Positions 62,879 through 64,000 of a DNA stretch of 64,000 bases are shown here, in pieces (position 1 is the first letter of the stretch; the number at the start of each line of letters is the position of its first letter). This stretch comes from Gammaproteobacteria bacterium (GTDB lineage Bacteria > Pseudomonadota > Gammaproteobacteria > Coxiellales > Coxiellaceae). Where the stretch lies: contig JAUIAD010000001.1 in the NCBI GenBank assembly GCA_030425685.1, positions 310,001 to 374,000 of the forward strand, read 5' to 3'. The position numbers and the translations under genes are program-made. The notes beneath the pieces were generated by a model. It worked only from the letters and a program-made list of their open reading frames with translations, searched no databases and was not told the DNA's origin.

Positions 62879-63895
62879 TTATCTAAACCACCGATTCCGA
62901 GGTAGTTCTTTAGCCAGCGCTTCACCATGATCACCACTATTACCATCATATTCTAAAACTTCCTTTGCTAAAGTCATTAAAGCAATATCGGCAGTCGATG
63001 CCACGGTATTCATGGTCATAGGCTCAGTTTTTTTATACGCACGATCAACGGCCCTTGCAATACGAAGTCGCATATAATCACCAAAGGTAGGTCGTTCTGT
63101 ATTCCGATCACTCCTAAGGGCATTGTAATATACCAGCTCCGCTTGATGCTGTTGTGGCGCGTGTGTTTGTACCAGGCGCAGATACTCAGCATATTTATCC
63201 TGACTTTTTTTATGGTGTGTTATCGAAATGATTCCTTTAAAAGCTAACACTAACAAAGCCAATGCTGATCCTACCGCCGCTAATATTGGCACAGCCCCTG
63301 CCGCAGTAAAAGCCGCCACGCCGCCAATAATGCCGAGCGTTAATCCCCATCCATCAGGAATTAAATCCCAACAAGCAGCATGCTTAAAGCGATGATATTT
63401 ATTTTCTAGCCAATGCAACATATACAATAAGCTCAATAAACAGGTTTTTTCACCAGCGGGTGCATAGTAATGCGTGTTTGCAGCGCGTTGCGCCACCCAC
63501 TGTGCAATGGCATGTATTTTTTCATGCTTACGCTTATAACTGCGTACTTCTAGTATGTGTCCACCTGCGGATGCTGCCGAACCAATGGCGCCAGCGCCGG
63601 GTGTGAGCACATCATGTCCTGGTAAAGCAGAAATTACTCCCGTTAAGCCAGCGTAAGCTGTTGTTCCTGTAGAAACAACACCGCCGGTAGCCACGGCAGC
63701 ATGTGCTGGATGCTGGAGTGGGTGAGCAATTTCATGTGCCTGGTTGCGTAGGGCGCCAGGAAAAAAATCTGGGCTGGCACCAAGTGCTTGTCCGCCTCCA
63801 GATAATGCGCCTAGGACGTTTCCTTGGCCTAATCCTGCAAAATCGGCACCGGCGCCTACAATGACGCCCCCAGTTGATAGTTTACTAAATGGCAT
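62879..63895 (-). CDS. Gly/Ala-rich hypothetical membrane protein, possible effector
   Basis: The 338-residue product has an N-terminal Gly/Ala/His-rich third (about 1-110, GVIVGAGADFAGLGQGNVLG) without a signal peptide. A helical region (about 115-165) and two or three hydrophobic segments (about 178-235) follow, and then a charged helical tail (about 240-338) with TFGDYMRLRIARAVDRAYKK. The ATG follows AGGGGGA. I recognise no domain. A soluble start with an internal hydrophobic hairpin and a charged C terminus is common among Dot/Icm substrates, but the evidence is weak. The 62818-62878 gap carries a degenerate copy of the GGGCACAGCATG palindrome. The last 105 bases hold only its upstream region. 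Confidence 0.65.
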   Translation of the reverse strand: MPFSKLSTGGVIVGAGADFAGLGQGNVLGALSGGGQALGASPDFFPGALRNQAHEIAHPLQHPAHAAVATGGVVSTGTTAYAGLTGVISALPGHDVLTPGAGAIGSAASAGGHILEVRSYKRKHEKIHAIAQWVAQRAANTHYYAPAGEKTCLLSLLYMLHWLENKYHRFKHAACWDLIPDGWGLTLGIIGGVAAFTAAGAVPILAAVGSALALLVLAFKGIISITHHKKSQDKYAEYLRLVQTHAPQQHQAELVYYNALRSDRNTERPTFGDYMRLRIARAVDRAYKKTEPMTMNTVASTADIALMTLAKEVLEYDGNSGDHGEALAKELPRNRWFR

Positions 63896-64000
63896 TCTTT
63901 ATCCCCCTTAAGTTAATGTAACTATATGATAGTACATTAGTTTCCCGCTAGTGTGACGCGAGTGTGACAGTGTGCTAATTTTGTTGAGAATGGAGGCAGC

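Noticed and set aside
63896..64000. PmrA-type box before the 63895 gene
   Set aside because: Only one good TTAA block (TTAACTTAAGG) is present and it overlaps the ribosome-binding region, so the geometry does not fit.

Overview
The window is chromosomal DNA of a Legionellales-type gammaproteobacterium, moderately AT-rich. The evidence is an almost complete Dot/Icm type IVB secretion system laid out much as in Coxiella: icmV-dotA, then dotD-dotC-dotB on the other strand, then icmT-S-(IcmR-like)-Q-P-O-N-L-L-K-E-G-C-D-J-B. Two full-length icmL genes also recall Coxiella and its relatives. I cannot name the genus from the sequence alone. The host-facing secretion system, the candidate effectors and the many dispersed palindromes suggest a host-associated or intracellular bacterium.

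Layout. 1-3017: icmV and dotA with a strong terminator. 3096-4325: a Fic-domain protein behind a palindromic operator. 4539-8692: minus-strand dotD-dotC-dotB plus a BCCT-like transporter overlapping dotB. 8729-28610: the main icm/dot operon set, with internal promoters before the IcmR-like gene and icmD, and inserted repeat palindromes. 28684-43227: mostly housekeeping genes (outer-membrane barrel, serine dehydratase, AmpG-like permease, TamA/TamB, aldose epimerase, GltX, a pcm remnant), broken by MITE-like elements and a 750-bp inverted-repeat island holding a decayed gene. 43264-46692: two divergent genes with kinase-like motifs and C-terminal hydrophobic segments, good effector candidates. 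46765-48009: a Bcr/CflA-type exporter. 48083-62817: two mirror-image two-component cassettes (kinase-kinase-regulator, then regulator-kinase-kinase), with RecQ and a membrane protein between them. 62879-63895: a further effector-like membrane protein.

Two results stand out. First, five promoters share one geometry: TTAA-N7-TTAA, two bases, nine bases, then a -10 box. This matches the PmrA-type control known for Legionella and Coxiella icm/dot genes. They precede dotD, the gene upstream of icmT, the IcmR-like gene, icmD and the kinase-like gene at 45289, with a weaker sixth at 56976. This ties secretion apparatus and candidate effectors into one regulon. Second, the four large sensor kinases are paralogues in which each adjacent pair has complementary losses. 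One partner keeps the phospho-accepting histidine but has a damaged or absent ATPase domain; the other keeps the ATPase domain but has lost the histidine (to Asn or Val). This predicts obligate heteromeric kinases that phosphorylate in trans, each pair feeding an OmpR-type regulator.

All functional calls come from motifs, length and gene order read by eye. No database search was possible.
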